Shown: positions 16,906 to 28,012 of the stretch, in pieces
Position numbering within the stretch: position 1 is the first letter of the stretch
How the letters are laid out: every line of letters begins with the position of its first letter
NCBI RefSeq assembly: GCF_000803645.1
Contig: NZ_CP009122.1
Coordinates: forward strand, 3,758,501 to 3,822,500
Direction: 5' to 3'
DNA from: Sphingopyxis fribergensis
GTDB lineage: Bacteria; Pseudomonadota; Alphaproteobacteria; Sphingomonadales; Sphingomonadaceae
Length of the DNA stretch: 64,000 bases
Position numbers and translations under genes: made by a program
The notes under the pieces: model-generated
Database searches by the model: none
What the model was told of the DNA's origin: nothing
Seen by the model: only the letters and a program-made list of their open reading frames with translations

Positions 16906-18030
16906 TCACGCCACCCCGTGATACCACCACACCCCGTCGCGGTCCTCGCGCCGGACACGCCCCTCGACCTCGAGCCGCTTCAGATGTGCCAGCGCCTCGC
17001 CCGTCGCGAGTCCCTGATTATGCTCACCGATCGGGCGGTTGAAGAGCAGAGGAAAGCTGTCGACCGCGCGCAGCGGCGCCTTCGCCGCCGCCTCGGCCAG
17101 ATTATAAAGCCGCATGCGATGCTCGTCGCGCAGCGCCATCAGACGGACGTGCAGCCCCTTGAACGGCTCGCCATGCGCGGGGCAGACAGTGACGTCGGCG
17201 GGCACCGTCGCGAGCAATTTGTCGATCGACGCCAGCCATTCGCCCAAGGGATCGGCGTCGGGTTCGGTGATGTTGACCGAGACGTTCGAGCTGATGCGCG
17301 GCAACACCTGGTCGCCCGAGACGAGCACGCCCTCTTTCTCGTTCCACAGGCAGGCATGTTCGGGGCTGTGACCCGACCCCGTGACGACGCGCCACTGGTG
17401 CGCCCCCATGTCGAGCCGCTCGCCGTCCTCGATCCGGACATAGGAGCGCGGCAAAGTGAAGATCATGCGCTGGAACATGTTCCAGCCGCGCGAGCGCAGC
17501 ACCTCGATCGCCGCTTCGTCCCAACCCGCAGCGCGCGACTGGGTTAGCACCTCGTCGGGCGCTGTATCGGAGGAGTCGGCGACGATCGCGCGCGCGGTCA
17601 GCATCTCGCCGCGCGTCATCCACAGTTTGACGTCCTGCTTTTTCGCGATCCAGCCCGCAAGGCCGATATGGTCGGGATGTAAGTGCGTGCCGATGACGCG
17701 CGTGATGCGCTTGTCTTTCAGCGCGCCGGCATAGAGCGCCTTCCACGCGTCGGAGCACATCGTCAGGCAGATGCCGGTATCGACCACCGCGACGCCTTGA
17801 TGGTCGTCGAGCAGCCAGCTGTTGATATGACCGAGCGAGCCCGGCATCGGGATGCGCGCCCAGCTGATCCCGTTCGCGATGCGAATCGTCTCGCCCGCCC
17901 CTGGCGCGGCGTCGCCCCACGGATAGGTGAGGCCCGCATGGCTCGTCGCGGTAAAGCTGTCGTCCTGGGTCAGCGAGGCATCCGGCGAGCCGCTGGCCGC
18001 CGGAATATTGTCCTCGTCCGTCCCCGCCAC
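16906..18030 (-). CDS. MBL-fold metallo-hydrolase
   Basis: The 374-aa protein contains the metallo-beta-lactamase motif THLHPDHIG, preceded by VAVVDTGI and followed by GSGHSPEHACL and SGDQVLPRISS, so the dinuclear metal site looks complete. A C-terminal winged-helix-like tail (VRREDRDGVWWYH) is as in LACTB2/RNase-Z-like hydrolases. Substrate unknown; thioester or lactone hydrolysis is plausible. The start is GTG at 18030, three bases after the trcR stop, so the two form an operon. Confidence 0.88.
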   Translation of the reverse strand: MAGTDEDNIPAASGSPDASLTQDDSFTATSHAGLTYPWGDAAPGAGETIRIANGISWARIPMPGSLGHINSWLLDDHQGVAVVDTGICLTMCSDAWKALYAGALKDKRITRVIGTHLHPDHIGLAGWIAKKQDVKLWMTRGEMLTARAIVADSSDTAPDEVLTQSRAAGWDEAAIEVLRSRGWNMFQRMIFTLPRSYVRIEDGERLDMGAHQWRVVTGSGHSPEHACLWNEKEGVLVSGDQVLPRISSNVSVNITEPDADPLGEWLASIDKLLATVPADVTVCPAHGEPFKGLHVRLMALRDEHRMRLYNLAEAAAKAPLRAVDSFPLLFNRPIGEHNQGLATGEALAHLKRLEVEGRVRREDRDGVWWYHGVA

Positions 18031-18033
18031 GCG

Positions 18034-18693
18034 TCAGGCCTGCTCTTCGCTAGCCTCTTCGGCGGCGCGCGCCTCGTTCGCGGCGGTGCGTTCGGCGCGC
18101 AGCTCTTCGAGCAGTGCTTCCCGGTCGCCTTCGAAACGGCTGTCCTCGGGGGCCTTGATGCCGGCCTTCTTCGCTGCCTTGGCGACGAGCGCATCGAGTT
18201 CGCGCTGCGAGCAAAGGCCGAGCGTCACCGGGTCCTTGGGCACGATATTCGCGCTGTTCCAGTGGCTGCGGTCGCGGATCGCGCCGATCGTGTTGCGCGT
18301 CGTGCCAATCAGCTTGCCGATCGCCCCGTCCGAAACCTCGGGATGGTTCTTCAGGATCCACGCGATGCCATCGGGCTTGTCCTGACGCTTGCTGACCGGG
18401 GTGTAGCGCGGACCGCGCGTGCGGCGGATCGTGTCCTGCGCCTGCTTGCTCATCTTGAGCTTGTAGTTCGGGTCCTTCTGACCCTTTTCGATCTCTTCCA
18501 TCGACAGCTCGTGCGCGCGGACAGGGTCCCGGCCGGTATATTTGGTCGCGGCGGTCTCGTCGGCGATCGCCTGCACTTCGAGGATGTGGATGCCGCAATA
18601 TTCGGCGATCTGAACAAAGGTGAGGCCGGTGTTGTCGACCAGCCAGGCGGCGGTCGCATGCGGCATCAGCGGGGTGGCGTCGGCGGTAGCCAT
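18034..18693 (-). CDS. trcR: DUF1013 cell-cycle regulator, TrcR-like
   Basis: The 219-aa product matches the DUF1013 family, including the Caulobacter TrcR regulator: an N-terminal segment (MPHATAAWLVDNTGLTFVQIAEYCGIHILEVQAIADE) followed by RDPVRAHELS and a second helix-turn-helix-like part (DGAIGKLIGTTRNTIGAIRDRSHWN). The C-terminus is a charged helix. A longer frame begins at TTG 18708, but ATG 18693 has TTGGAG at correct spacing. Its role here in transcription of cell-cycle genes is inferred from the Caulobacter protein. Confidence 0.85.
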   Translation of the reverse strand: MATADATPLMPHATAAWLVDNTGLTFVQIAEYCGIHILEVQAIADETAATKYTGRDPVRAHELSMEEIEKGQKDPNYKLKMSKQAQDTIRRTRGPRYTPVSKRQDKPDGIAWILKNHPEVSDGAIGKLIGTTRNTIGAIRDRSHWNSANIVPKDPVTLGLCSQRELDALVAKAAKKAGIKAPEDSRFEGDREALLEELRAERTAANEARAAEEASEEQA

Positions 18694-18722
18694 GACGAAA
18701 GTCTCCAAGCGGAAATAATAAG

Positions 18723-18744
18723 GGCCGCCCCTCGCGGGGCGGCC
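18723..18744 (-). terminator. Strong hairpin in the trcR leader
   Basis: GGCCGCCCC/GGGGCGGCC arms of 9 bp enclose a four-base loop. On the minus strand the hairpin is followed by CTTATTATTT and lies 30 nt before the trcR ATG. It may terminate readthrough from the lipoprotein gene upstream, or act in the 5' leader of trcR. Confidence 0.5.
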
Positions 18745-18820
18745 GTGCAGCGGCTGATGTAGACCTGTTTGGCCGACGGGGCAAGTGGAACAGGGAACGG
18801 CCAGCCCGACACCGTTGAAA

Positions 18821-18846
18821 GTCCGTTTTGGGGTGGGAAGCGGACA
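18821..18846. repeat. Interspersed motif, copy 2
   Basis: On the minus strand it reads GTCCGCTTCCCACCCCAAAA then CGGAC, so GTCCG/CGGAC arms flank the conserved CCCACCCCAAA core. It lies between the lipoprotein stop and trcR. Confidence 0.5.
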
Positions 18847-18867
18847 CTATGCGTCCGGTCTTGAAGA

Positions 18868-19548
18868 TCATTTTCTTTTAAGGTCGCCTATGCCCCGCGG
18901 CAACCTGCTCGTGAACGGATTGCTCGGATCGGTCCTGTAGCGTTTGAGATCATCGAGCCAATTAATGCGCTGCTCGATTTCCTCAGTTACCGGAGCATCG
19001 GTTCTTTGGATTGTGATTTCCTTCAAAGCCACGCCCTGTCCGAATGTCGATGCGAGATCATTTGCATCAAGTCGTGTAAGGCTCATAGGATCTCGTAAAT
19101 CTTTGAATGTCACGAGCGCCGGAAGAGGGTTTTCCAGTATCGGTCGCCGAGTGACAGGCTTGACCGGCCAAAGTTCTATGATGGCATCCGGAGAAGTTGG
19201 GGCCAGTTCGCGGAAAAGAAATGAAACATCCCGTCCCCCAAACTCATATTGTCCGTCCGCACCACTAAGTAGCGCAAAAAGCGTTTTACCTGGCGCGATG
19301 TCGACGATAACGGCCTCACCGTTAACCCCAACTCCGCCTCGATCTTCACCCAGCATAGGAACTTTCGGGGGGGAGGTTATTGAGACCTCGCGCACGGCGG
19401 CCCCTCTCTTCACTCCGCGAGGCGTATCAACAACAACCACCATTCTATAACGAAAACGCTCAATTTTGGCGCAGCTAGGCAGGAATGCGGCAGCACTGGA
19501 ACCGAAGAGACAACCGAGCATAACTCGTCGATTAATGTTGAGCCTCAT
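18868..19548 (-). CDS. Putative lipoprotein of unknown function, low GC
   Basis: The 226-aa protein has a signal with lipobox-like LPSC (residues ~24-27). The body has RYRMVVVVDTPRGVKRGAAVREVSI and VNGEAVIVDIAPGKTLFALLSG, a pattern I associate with small exported proteins of sphingomonads of unknown function. ATG 19548 follows TTGGGAG. Base composition is clearly less GC-rich than flanking genes and includes A/T-ending codons uncommon here, consistent with transfer or an accessory gene. Confidence 0.7.
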   Translation of the reverse strand: MRLNINRRVMLGCLFGSSAAAFLPSCAKIERFRYRMVVVVDTPRGVKRGAAVREVSITSPPKVPMLGEDRGGVGVNGEAVIVDIAPGKTLFALLSGADGQYEFGGRDVSFLFRELAPTSPDAIIELWPVKPVTRRPILENPLPALVTFKDLRDPMSLTRLDANDLASTFGQGVALKEITIQRTDAPVTEEIEQRINWLDDLKRYRTDPSNPFTSRLPRGIGDLKRK

Positions 19549-19748
19549 GTTTGCTCCCAAACCAGTGGTGTCACATACCCACGGTCGCAGCAGGTGGCCG
19601 AAACAGGTTGAGTTATGGTATATTTAGATTGGAGTTTGCCCGAGTAGGTACGTCGGCAATCGGTCGTTAGCTGACATTGCCTCCGACCATCAAATATGCT
19701 CGGTCGCCACAAAACCCGACGCGGTCTCGATCCGCGCACGCCTGGCCG

Positions 19749-20315
19749 CTACGGACCGCAGCGCCAAAGCCCCGCGAAGACGCGCTGTGCGCCGTCGGCG
19801 CGGTCGGCGGTCAGCGTCGCGGGGCGCGGCGGCGATTCGCCCCCGCCTGCTGCCGGCCCGACCAGCGCGACGCGAAGCTCAAGTCCCTTGCCAAAGAATT
19901 TGGTGCCCTTCGCCATCGCATCGAAGCCGCCGTTCGCCGACACAGGCTCGATCGTATCGCCGACCTTGACGATCCCGCGCGACGGGTCGCTCGAGGCGAC
20001 GTCACCCTGCGCGAGCAGGATCGGCTGCGCGGCTTCGTCGGCGGCAAAGCTGCACGCGAGTTCGCCCTTCAGATTGGCGCCCCTGACATCGGCTTCGGTG
20101 AGCGCCGCCAGTTCGATCGGCGAGCCGTCGCCGCCGCGCGTCGGAATATCGGTCGGCTCGATCGCGGGCACGGCGGGTTCGGCCGCCTTGCCCGCAGGTG
20201 CGGCGTTACCGTCATAGGAAGCGGTCGGCGTTTTTTCGGTTTCGGCGGGCTGCGAACAAGCCGCAAGGGCAAAGGAGAGAGCGGTGGCGGGAACGAGCAG
20301 GCTACGCATCTTCAT
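19749..20315 (-). CDS. Putative lipoprotein, 188 aa
   Basis: A signal peptide with lipobox FALAAC (Cys20) is followed by a Thr/Pro/Ala linker to ~residue 65. The rest (DVRGANLKGELACSFAADEAAQPILLAQGDV...) is a small beta-rich domain. Another cysteine pair (ELACSF, LWRCGP) may form a disulfide. No family is recognised. It is co-oriented with and downstream of the quinone oxidoreductase gene. Confidence 0.7.
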   Translation of the reverse strand: MKMRSLLVPATALSFALAACSQPAETEKTPTASYDGNAAPAGKAAEPAVPAIEPTDIPTRGGDGSPIELAALTEADVRGANLKGELACSFAADEAAQPILLAQGDVASSDPSRGIVKVGDTIEPVSANGGFDAMAKGTKFFGKGLELRVALVGPAAGGGESPPRPATLTADRADGAQRVFAGLWRCGP

Positions 20316-20387
20316 CGGGAGAGATCATCCTCTTTTGTTTACCCCCCACGTTCGCTAACCGCCGATCCCGTCGAACGTTCCCTCGGC

Positions 20388-21368
20388 TCATCCCACCGTG
20401 AGCACGATCTTCCCGACATGCTCGCCCGCCTGCATCCGCGCGTGCGCGGCGCTGGCGTCGGCAAGCGCGAAGCTCTGGTCCATCGCCGGCTTCCACCCGC
20501 CCTCGGCCAGCCGCGGCCAGAGCGTACGGTGGATCTCGTCGGCGAGCAGCGCCTTGAAGTCGGTGCTCCGCGCGCGCAGCGTCGACCCGGTCAGCGTCAG
20601 GCGGCGGCGCATCACATCGGCGATGTCGAACTCGACCTTGGCGCCTCGCTGGAACGCGATCGTGACGTGGCGCCCATCGTCGGCGAGGCAGGCGAGGTTG
20701 CGCGGCAGATAATCGCCGCCGACCATGTCGAGCACGACATTGACGCCCTTGCCATCGGTAAAGCTCTTCACCGCTTCGACATAATCCTCGCTCGAGTAAT
20801 CGACCGCGAGATCGGCACCAAGCGCGGTCGCCGCGGCGCATTTGTCGGCGCTGCCGCACGTCACGATGATCTTGATGTCGAACAATTTGCAAAGCCCGAT
20901 GGCCGTCGTGCCAATCCCGCTGGTGCCGCCATGGACGAGCACCGTTTCCCCATCGCGCACATAGCCGCGCTCGAACAGATTGTGCCAGACGGTGAAGACG
21001 GTCTCCGGCAGCGCCGCCGCCTCTTCGATCGAAAAGCCCTTCGGCACCGGCAGGCAGCTTCCGACCGGCGCGGCGCAATATTCGGCATAGCCGCCGCCCG
21101 CGACGAGCGCGCACACCGCCTGCCCCAAATGCTCGGGATCGCCCCCCGGCCCGACCGCGACGATCGTCCCCGCGATCTCCAGCCCCGGCAGGTCCGACGC
21201 GCCCGGCGGCGGCGGATAGAATCCCATGCGTTGCAGCACATCGGGGCGGTTCACCCCTGCCGCGGCGACGCGGATCAGCACTTCGCCCGGTCCGGGCTGC
21301 GGCACCGGCCGCGTTGTCGGTTGTAATACTTCGGGTCCGCCCGGCGCACTGATGGCGATGGCGGTCAT
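20388..21368 (-). CDS. NAD(P)H-quinone oxidoreductase (MDR superfamily)
   Basis: The 326-aa enzyme belongs to the zinc-free medium-chain dehydrogenase/reductases (PIG3/QOR type). Motifs are AAGVNRPDVLQRMGFYPPPPGASDLPGLEIAGTI, the NADPH-binding VLVHGGTSGIGTTAIGLCK, and GDYLPRNL. The absence of zinc-ligand cysteines fits a quinone reductase. A GTG at 21389 would add seven residues; ATG 21368 gives the family-typical N-terminus (MTAIAISAPGG). The physiological substrate is unknown. Confidence 0.88.
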   Translation of the reverse strand: MTAIAISAPGGPEVLQPTTRPVPQPGPGEVLIRVAAAGVNRPDVLQRMGFYPPPPGASDLPGLEIAGTIVAVGPGGDPEHLGQAVCALVAGGGYAEYCAAPVGSCLPVPKGFSIEEAAALPETVFTVWHNLFERGYVRDGETVLVHGGTSGIGTTAIGLCKLFDIKIIVTCGSADKCAAATALGADLAVDYSSEDYVEAVKSFTDGKGVNVVLDMVGGDYLPRNLACLADDGRHVTIAFQRGAKVEFDIADVMRRRLTLTGSTLRARSTDFKALLADEIHRTLWPRLAEGGWKPAMDQSFALADASAAHARMQAGEHVGKIVLTVG

Positions 21369-21496
21369 GCTCGATGGCAAGCTGGTCACTTCGGAAATTC
21401 CCCCACTGGTCCCTTCATCCCCTACCCCCTGCCTCGCCTTATTGACAGTGCCGCGACACGGGTCAACAGTCGCGCGTCTTTACAGGAGGATGCGCC

Positions 21497-21694
21497 ATGG
21501 ACGATGACGACCTTCCCCGCCGCCGCGACGATGTGCTCACGGCGCTGATCAAGCAATCGCTCGATCCGTTGTCGCTCGACGAACTGGGCGACCGCATCGC
21601 CATACTCGAAGCCGAAATCGAGCGCGTCAAAGCGCACCGCGCCGCCGCGACAAGCCACAAAGCCATCGCCGATGCGTTGTTTAAAAAGGGATAG
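21497..21694 (+). CDS. DUF1192 family protein
   Basis: A 65-aa acidic-to-helical protein: DDDDLPRRRDDV, then SLDPLSLDELGDRIAILEAEIERVKAHRAA, which matches the DUF1192 family. The family is widespread in alphaproteobacteria and has a short coiled coil but no known role. AGGAGG lies before the ATG. Confidence 0.85.
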   Translation: MDDDDLPRRRDDVLTALIKQSLDPLSLDELGDRIAILEAEIERVKAHRAAATSHKAIADALFKKG

Positions 21695-21701
21695 CTGAGG
21701 C

Positions 21702-23174
21702 CTATTCCGCCTCGGTGCTCAGCCCGAGTTCGGGTATGCCGATCGAACGCCGGCCGCCGAAATCCGCTCGCACCACGATCACGCCCTGCTTTTCCATATA
21801 TTCGACCAGCCGGCGGATGCGCCCCGGCGAGCGGCTGCCATAAGCGCGGCCGAGAATCTCATCGTCGGGGCACGACTCGCCGTCCATCGCGGCGCGCGCG
21901 ATCTGCAGGAAGGGCGCGAACATGTCGTGCGGCAGCCGGTCGGCGACGGCGAGCATCTCGCGCCAGCGCGGCTCGGACGGATCGAACACCCCGCCCTTGG
22001 CGAGCGCGAAGCGGCGGCGGAAGGCGGCGAGGTCGAGCGGCACCTTCTTCAATTTCTGCATCCGGCAGCGCACCGAAAAATCCTGATAGAGATAGGCTTC
22101 GGGCTGGAAGGCGCTCTCGGGGTCGGACAGCATCTCCTCGAGCATCGCGATCACCACCGCGTCGCTATGCTCGGCTTCCTCGGCCGCCTCGACGATGTCG
22201 TATACCGGCGGGGCGTCATGATCTTCGTGCAGCCCCTCGCTCGCCGCGATCCGCTCCAAAAGTTCGCTCGCCGCGACGGGTTCGGGTTCGGGCGCAAAGA
22301 CGCGCGGCGCCACCGGCGCTTCCATCTCGGTGAACAGCATCGAGCGCATATCCTCGCCCCCCGCCGACGGCAGCGGCATCAGGCTGTGCGTCCCCATCCG
22401 CGTCGCGGTGTGCGTCGCGCCGATGCGCACCGCGATCGGCCGCCGCGAAATCGCGGGGCCAAGCCCGAGAAAATGCCCACGCTCGAGATCCCGAATCGCC
22501 TCGGCCTGCCGCCGCTCCATGCCGAGCAGGTCGGCGGCGCGCGCCATATCGATATCCAGGAACGTGCGCCCCATCAGGAAATTGCTCGCCTCGGCGGCGA
22601 CATTCTTCGCGAGCTTGGCGAGCCGCTGCGTCGCGATCGCCCCCGCCAAACCGCGCTTGCGACCACGGCACATCAGGTTCGTCATCGCCGACAGGCTCGC
22701 GCGGCGGACGGTATCGGACACGTCGCCCGCGACACTCGGCGCGAACATCTGCGCCTCGTCGACCACGACCAGCGCGGGAAACCAATGTTCGCGCGGCGCA
22801 TCGAACAACGCGTTCAGGAACGCCGCGGCGCACGTCATCTGCGCCTCGATATCGAGCGATTCGAGGCTGAGGACGATCGACGCGCGATGCTCGCGGATGC
22901 GCGCGCCCATCGCCGCAATCTCGCGCTCATTATAATCGCCGCCGTTGATCACGACATGGCTGTAGGCATCGGCGAGCGTTACGAAATCGCCCTCGGGGTC
23001 GATCACGATCTGCTGCACCAGCTCGGCGCTTTCCTCGAGGATGCGGCGCAAGAGGTGCGACTTGCCCGACCCCGAATTGCCCTGCACGAGCAGGCGCGTC
23101 GCGAGCAGTTCCTGCACGTCGATACGCACGCCCTGCCCCGCCGCGTCGGTCCCGATGTCGATGCTGATCTTCAC
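21702..23174 (-). CDS. HerA-like/DUF87 ATPase
   Basis: The 490-aa protein has a Walker A (VQGNSGSGKSHLLRRIL) near residue 30, Walker B VVVDEAQMFAP, and IATQRLAKLAKNVAAEASNF, typical of the HerA/VirB4-like FtsK superfamily. The C-terminal ~200 residues are a charged region with a winged-helix-like end (GRIRRLVEYMEKQGVIVV). It may move DNA or remodel protein complexes; no NurA-type nuclease gene is adjacent. The frame is open to TTG 23210 but GTG 23174 (KISIDIGTDAAGQG) is the likely start. Confidence 0.82.
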   Translation of the reverse strand: MKISIDIGTDAAGQGVRIDVQELLATRLLVQGNSGSGKSHLLRRILEESAELVQQIVIDPEGDFVTLADAYSHVVINGGDYNEREIAAMGARIREHRASIVLSLESLDIEAQMTCAAAFLNALFDAPREHWFPALVVVDEAQMFAPSVAGDVSDTVRRASLSAMTNLMCRGRKRGLAGAIATQRLAKLAKNVAAEASNFLMGRTFLDIDMARAADLLGMERRQAEAIRDLERGHFLGLGPAISRRPIAVRIGATHTATRMGTHSLMPLPSAGGEDMRSMLFTEMEAPVAPRVFAPEPEPVAASELLERIAASEGLHEDHDAPPVYDIVEAAEEAEHSDAVVIAMLEEMLSDPESAFQPEAYLYQDFSVRCRMQKLKKVPLDLAAFRRRFALAKGGVFDPSEPRWREMLAVADRLPHDMFAPFLQIARAAMDGESCPDDEILGRAYGSRSPGRIRRLVEYMEKQGVIVVRADFGGRRSIGIPELGLSTEAE

Positions 23175-23284
23175 GCGTGCCGCCCTATCGAGCGCCCGTG
23201 CGAATGACAACCGGGCGGCCTTTCGGATCGCCCGATTTTGCCGCGCGACCTTGCCAATCGGCGCGAAACCGCCAAAAGGGCGGC

Positions 23285-23554
23285 ATGGATTTCGACGACC
23301 AGCTCCGCCGCTATTTCGGCACCGCCGACCTCGCGGCGATCCACCCCGAGGCGCACGCCGCGGGCACCGAACGCATGCGCGTCGATTTCGGCCTGGAGAC
23401 CAACCCCGGCCGCCGCTTCGCGCTCTGGGCGCTGATGTACATGCTCGGCGTCGCGCCCGATCTCGACGTCGCGTTCGAGGATGAGGGCGGGCGCAGCACG
23501 GCGCGCGATTTCATGGATATGGTCGGTCGGGCTGAGGAAAATCAGACCGGCTAG
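23285..23554 (+). CDS. Hypothetical protein, 89 aa
   Basis: A small acidic soluble protein (MDFDDQLRRYFGTADLAAIHPEAHAAG...), divergent from the HerA-like gene with a 110-nt gap. The middle contains NPGRRFALWALMYMLGVAPDLDVAFED, which is hydrophobic but too polar for a clear membrane helix. Similar small ORFs occur in sphingomonads, but I know no function. The ATG at 23285 is preferred to an earlier start at 23177. Confidence 0.6.
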   Translation: MDFDDQLRRYFGTADLAAIHPEAHAAGTERMRVDFGLETNPGRRFALWALMYMLGVAPDLDVAFEDEGGRSTARDFMDMVGRAEENQTG

Positions 23555-23564
23555 CATCCATTCT

Positions 23565-24221
23565 CTACCGCCGCCACGAGCCGTGCGGCAGCTCGACATC
23601 GCGTTCGGCCTTGTCCAGTGCGACGACCAACCTTTCTTGGTCGAGCGGGATGCAATAGGCTGGTTTGGCACGTTCAAAACGCCAGCTGTCGGCCAACTCC
23701 CCCGTATCGACCACATCGAACCCGAATTCCGACTGGAGCGAGGCCACCACGGCTTTGGCGGCTGCGTCATTGCCCGCGACGGGTAGAGCTCGACGATGAC
23801 CGGATACCGGCGATATCGGCTCGCGAAGATCAGCGGCCAGGATCGCGTTGAACGCCTTGACGATCGACGCCCCTCCGAAATGCGCGGCAACCATCTCACT
23901 GGTCGTCGTCGCGCGATCGTCGAGCGCCGCGATGTTTCCGTCTCGCTCGGGATAATAATTGTTCGTATCGACTACGATCCGCCCGTCGAGCAGCGAGGTA
24001 TCGAGAGTGAACACGGCAGCGAAGGGAATCGTTAGAATAATGATGTCACTCGACCTTGCCGCCTCGTCGATCGCAACAGGGGTGCATCCGATATCTTCGG
24101 CCAGGCTTGCGAGCGTATCGGGGTCGCGCGAATTGCTCAGTGTGACCGCGTGGCCGTGCGCAATGCCAAGCCGGGCCAAGGCCTGACCGATATTTCCAGC
24201 GCCTATGATACCGATTTTCAC
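23565..24221 (-). CDS. NAD(P)-binding oxidoreductase (F420-reductase-like)
   Basis: The 218-aa protein opens with a Rossmann motif GIIGAGNIGQALARLGIAHGH, then VTLSNSR, IILTIPFAAV and VVDTNNYYPERDG, as in NADPH-dependent F420 reductases and related coenzyme-linked proteins. The C-terminal part ends in a basic WRR. F420 itself is unlikely in this group of bacteria, so the natural substrate is open. Base composition is slightly lower than neighbours. Confidence 0.8.
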   Translation of the reverse strand: MKIGIIGAGNIGQALARLGIAHGHAVTLSNSRDPDTLASLAEDIGCTPVAIDEAARSSDIIILTIPFAAVFTLDTSLLDGRIVVDTNNYYPERDGNIAALDDRATTTSEMVAAHFGGASIVKAFNAILAADLREPISPVSGHRRALPVAGNDAAAKAVVASLQSEFGFDVVDTGELADSWRFERAKPAYCIPLDQERLVVALDKAERDVELPHGSWRR

Positions 24222-24492
24222 GAACTAAACTCCTCAAACCCTTCGCGCATTCCAATTAGGGAACGGGAGTGTCCGATTTCCAGTGCGCTTAAGAAAATGA
24301 TACGGCGCGGTTTCCCCGAAATGCGGCCATCGCCTTCTCCAAATCAACCAGCCGTTAACCATACCACAACCCCGTCATCGTAATTTCACAAAGCCATCCG
24401 CTTTTCCCTTGCGGTGGGGCGGCGGCATCGCCACGTTGCATTTCTAAGGGGGCCGCTCTCCCCGGCCTGGTCCCCGCAAGGAGATGAAGACC

Positions 24493-26835
<2,343 letters not shown>

Positions 26836-26842
26836 AGGTGAA

Positions 26843-26871
26843 GGGGCGGCCCAGGCCGCCCCTCGCTTTTT
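26843..26871 (+). terminator. Rho-independent terminator after clpA
   Basis: GGGGCGGCC and GGCCGCCCC form a 9-bp stem with a CA loop, followed by TCGCTTTTT. The hairpin begins 8 nt after the clpA stop codon. Confidence 0.85.
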
Positions 26872-26898
26872 CAGCCTCCAGCGACTATATCCCCTCCC

Positions 26899-27738
26899 AT
26901 GTACGACTATGTCTCCGTAACCACCGCCGACGCCGGTGCACCCACTCCCGTGCGCGACGGCACGATCAAGCTCCACGACGAAGCGGGCTTTGCCGGCATG
27001 CGCAAGGCGGGGCGGCTGTCGGCCGAAATCCTCGACGCGCTCGTCCCCTTCGTCCAGCCGGGCGTGACCACCGCGGCGATCGACGACCTCGTCCGCACGA
27101 TGATGCTCGATGGCGGCGGCATCCCCGCGACGCTCGGCTATCGCGGCTTCACGCATAGTTGCTGCACGAGCATCAACCATGTCGTGTGTCATGGGATCCC
27201 CGACAACAAGCCGGTGCGCGAGGGCGACATCGTCAATATCGACGTAACCAGCATCGTCGACGGCTGGCACGGTGACACCAGCCGCATGTATCTGGTCGGC
27301 GACGTGCCGATCAAGGCGAAGCGCCTCGTCGAAATCACCTATGAATGCCTGATGCTCGGCATCGAGCAGGCGAAGCCCGGCAACCGAATGGGCGACGTCG
27401 CGCACGCGATCCAGACCCACGCCGAGCGGCACCGCTATTCGGTCGTCCGCGATTTCTGTGGCCACGGACTCGGCCAGATGTTCCATGACGCGCCTGAGGT
27501 CGTCCACGCCGGGCGACCCGGCACCGGACCCGAGCTGCGCCCCGGCATGTTCTTCACGATCGAGCCGATGATCAACACCGGCAAATATGCGGTGAAGATG
27601 CTCGCCGACGGCTGGACCGCGGTCACGCGCGACCGCAGCCTGTCGGCGCAGTTCGAGCACAGCATCGGCATCACCGAAACGGGCTGTGAAATTTTCACCG
27701 CGAGCCCCAAGGGGTTGAACGCGCCGCCCTGGAACTAA
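26899..27738 (+). CDS. map: Methionine aminopeptidase, type I
   Basis: The enzyme removes N-terminal methionine from nascent proteins. The 279-aa product has the creatinase-like fold and metal ligands in DIVNIDVTSIVDGWHGDTSRMY (two Asp), CGHGLGQMFHDAPEVVH (His) and FFTIEPMIN and FEHSIGITETG (Glu). It has an N-terminal extension of about 20 residues before the core. The ATG at 26899 is used; it begins soon after the clpA terminator, so it needs its own promoter. Confidence 0.93.
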   Translation: MYDYVSVTTADAGAPTPVRDGTIKLHDEAGFAGMRKAGRLSAEILDALVPFVQPGVTTAAIDDLVRTMMLDGGGIPATLGYRGFTHSCCTSINHVVCHGIPDNKPVREGDIVNIDVTSIVDGWHGDTSRMYLVGDVPIKAKRLVEITYECLMLGIEQAKPGNRMGDVAHAIQTHAERHRYSVVRDFCGHGLGQMFHDAPEVVHAGRPGTGPELRPGMFFTIEPMINTGKYAVKMLADGWTAVTRDRSLSAQFEHSIGITETGCEIFTASPKGLNAPPWN

Positions 27739-27970
27739 CCTCCTTCTTGATGGGAGAAGGATATGCAGCCTTATCGCGAAGCGATTAGGCGAAGTTGATG
27801 AGGGTGATGGCGCGTCCGCGACCGTCTCGGGCCGAACCGCACCCCCCAAGGCTGCGGCTAGCCAGCAAGCTGGATGTCTCGCACCTCCCCCATCGAGCAG
27901 GAGAATAAGAGAAGGCCACCCCCTCCACCCCCCATTTTCCTGCTTGCACCCGTCCCCCTTCGCGCGCAGT

Positions 27971-27988
27971 CTTGACGTTAACGTCAAG
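27971..27988. promoter_or_regulatory. Perfect 18-bp palindrome upstream of the alcohol dehydrogenase
   Basis: CTTGACGTTAACGTCAAG is a perfect palindrome ending 24 nt before the ATG of the PQQ dehydrogenase. The ACGTTAACGT core resembles operators bound by MerR-family regulators of the LiuR type (TTTACGTTAACGTAAA-like), although the outer bases differ. The ~230 nt between it and map contain low-complexity imperfect hairpins and no ORF. Confidence 0.6.
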
Positions 27989-28012
27989 CATAGACGAACG
28001 GGAGAGCAAGGG

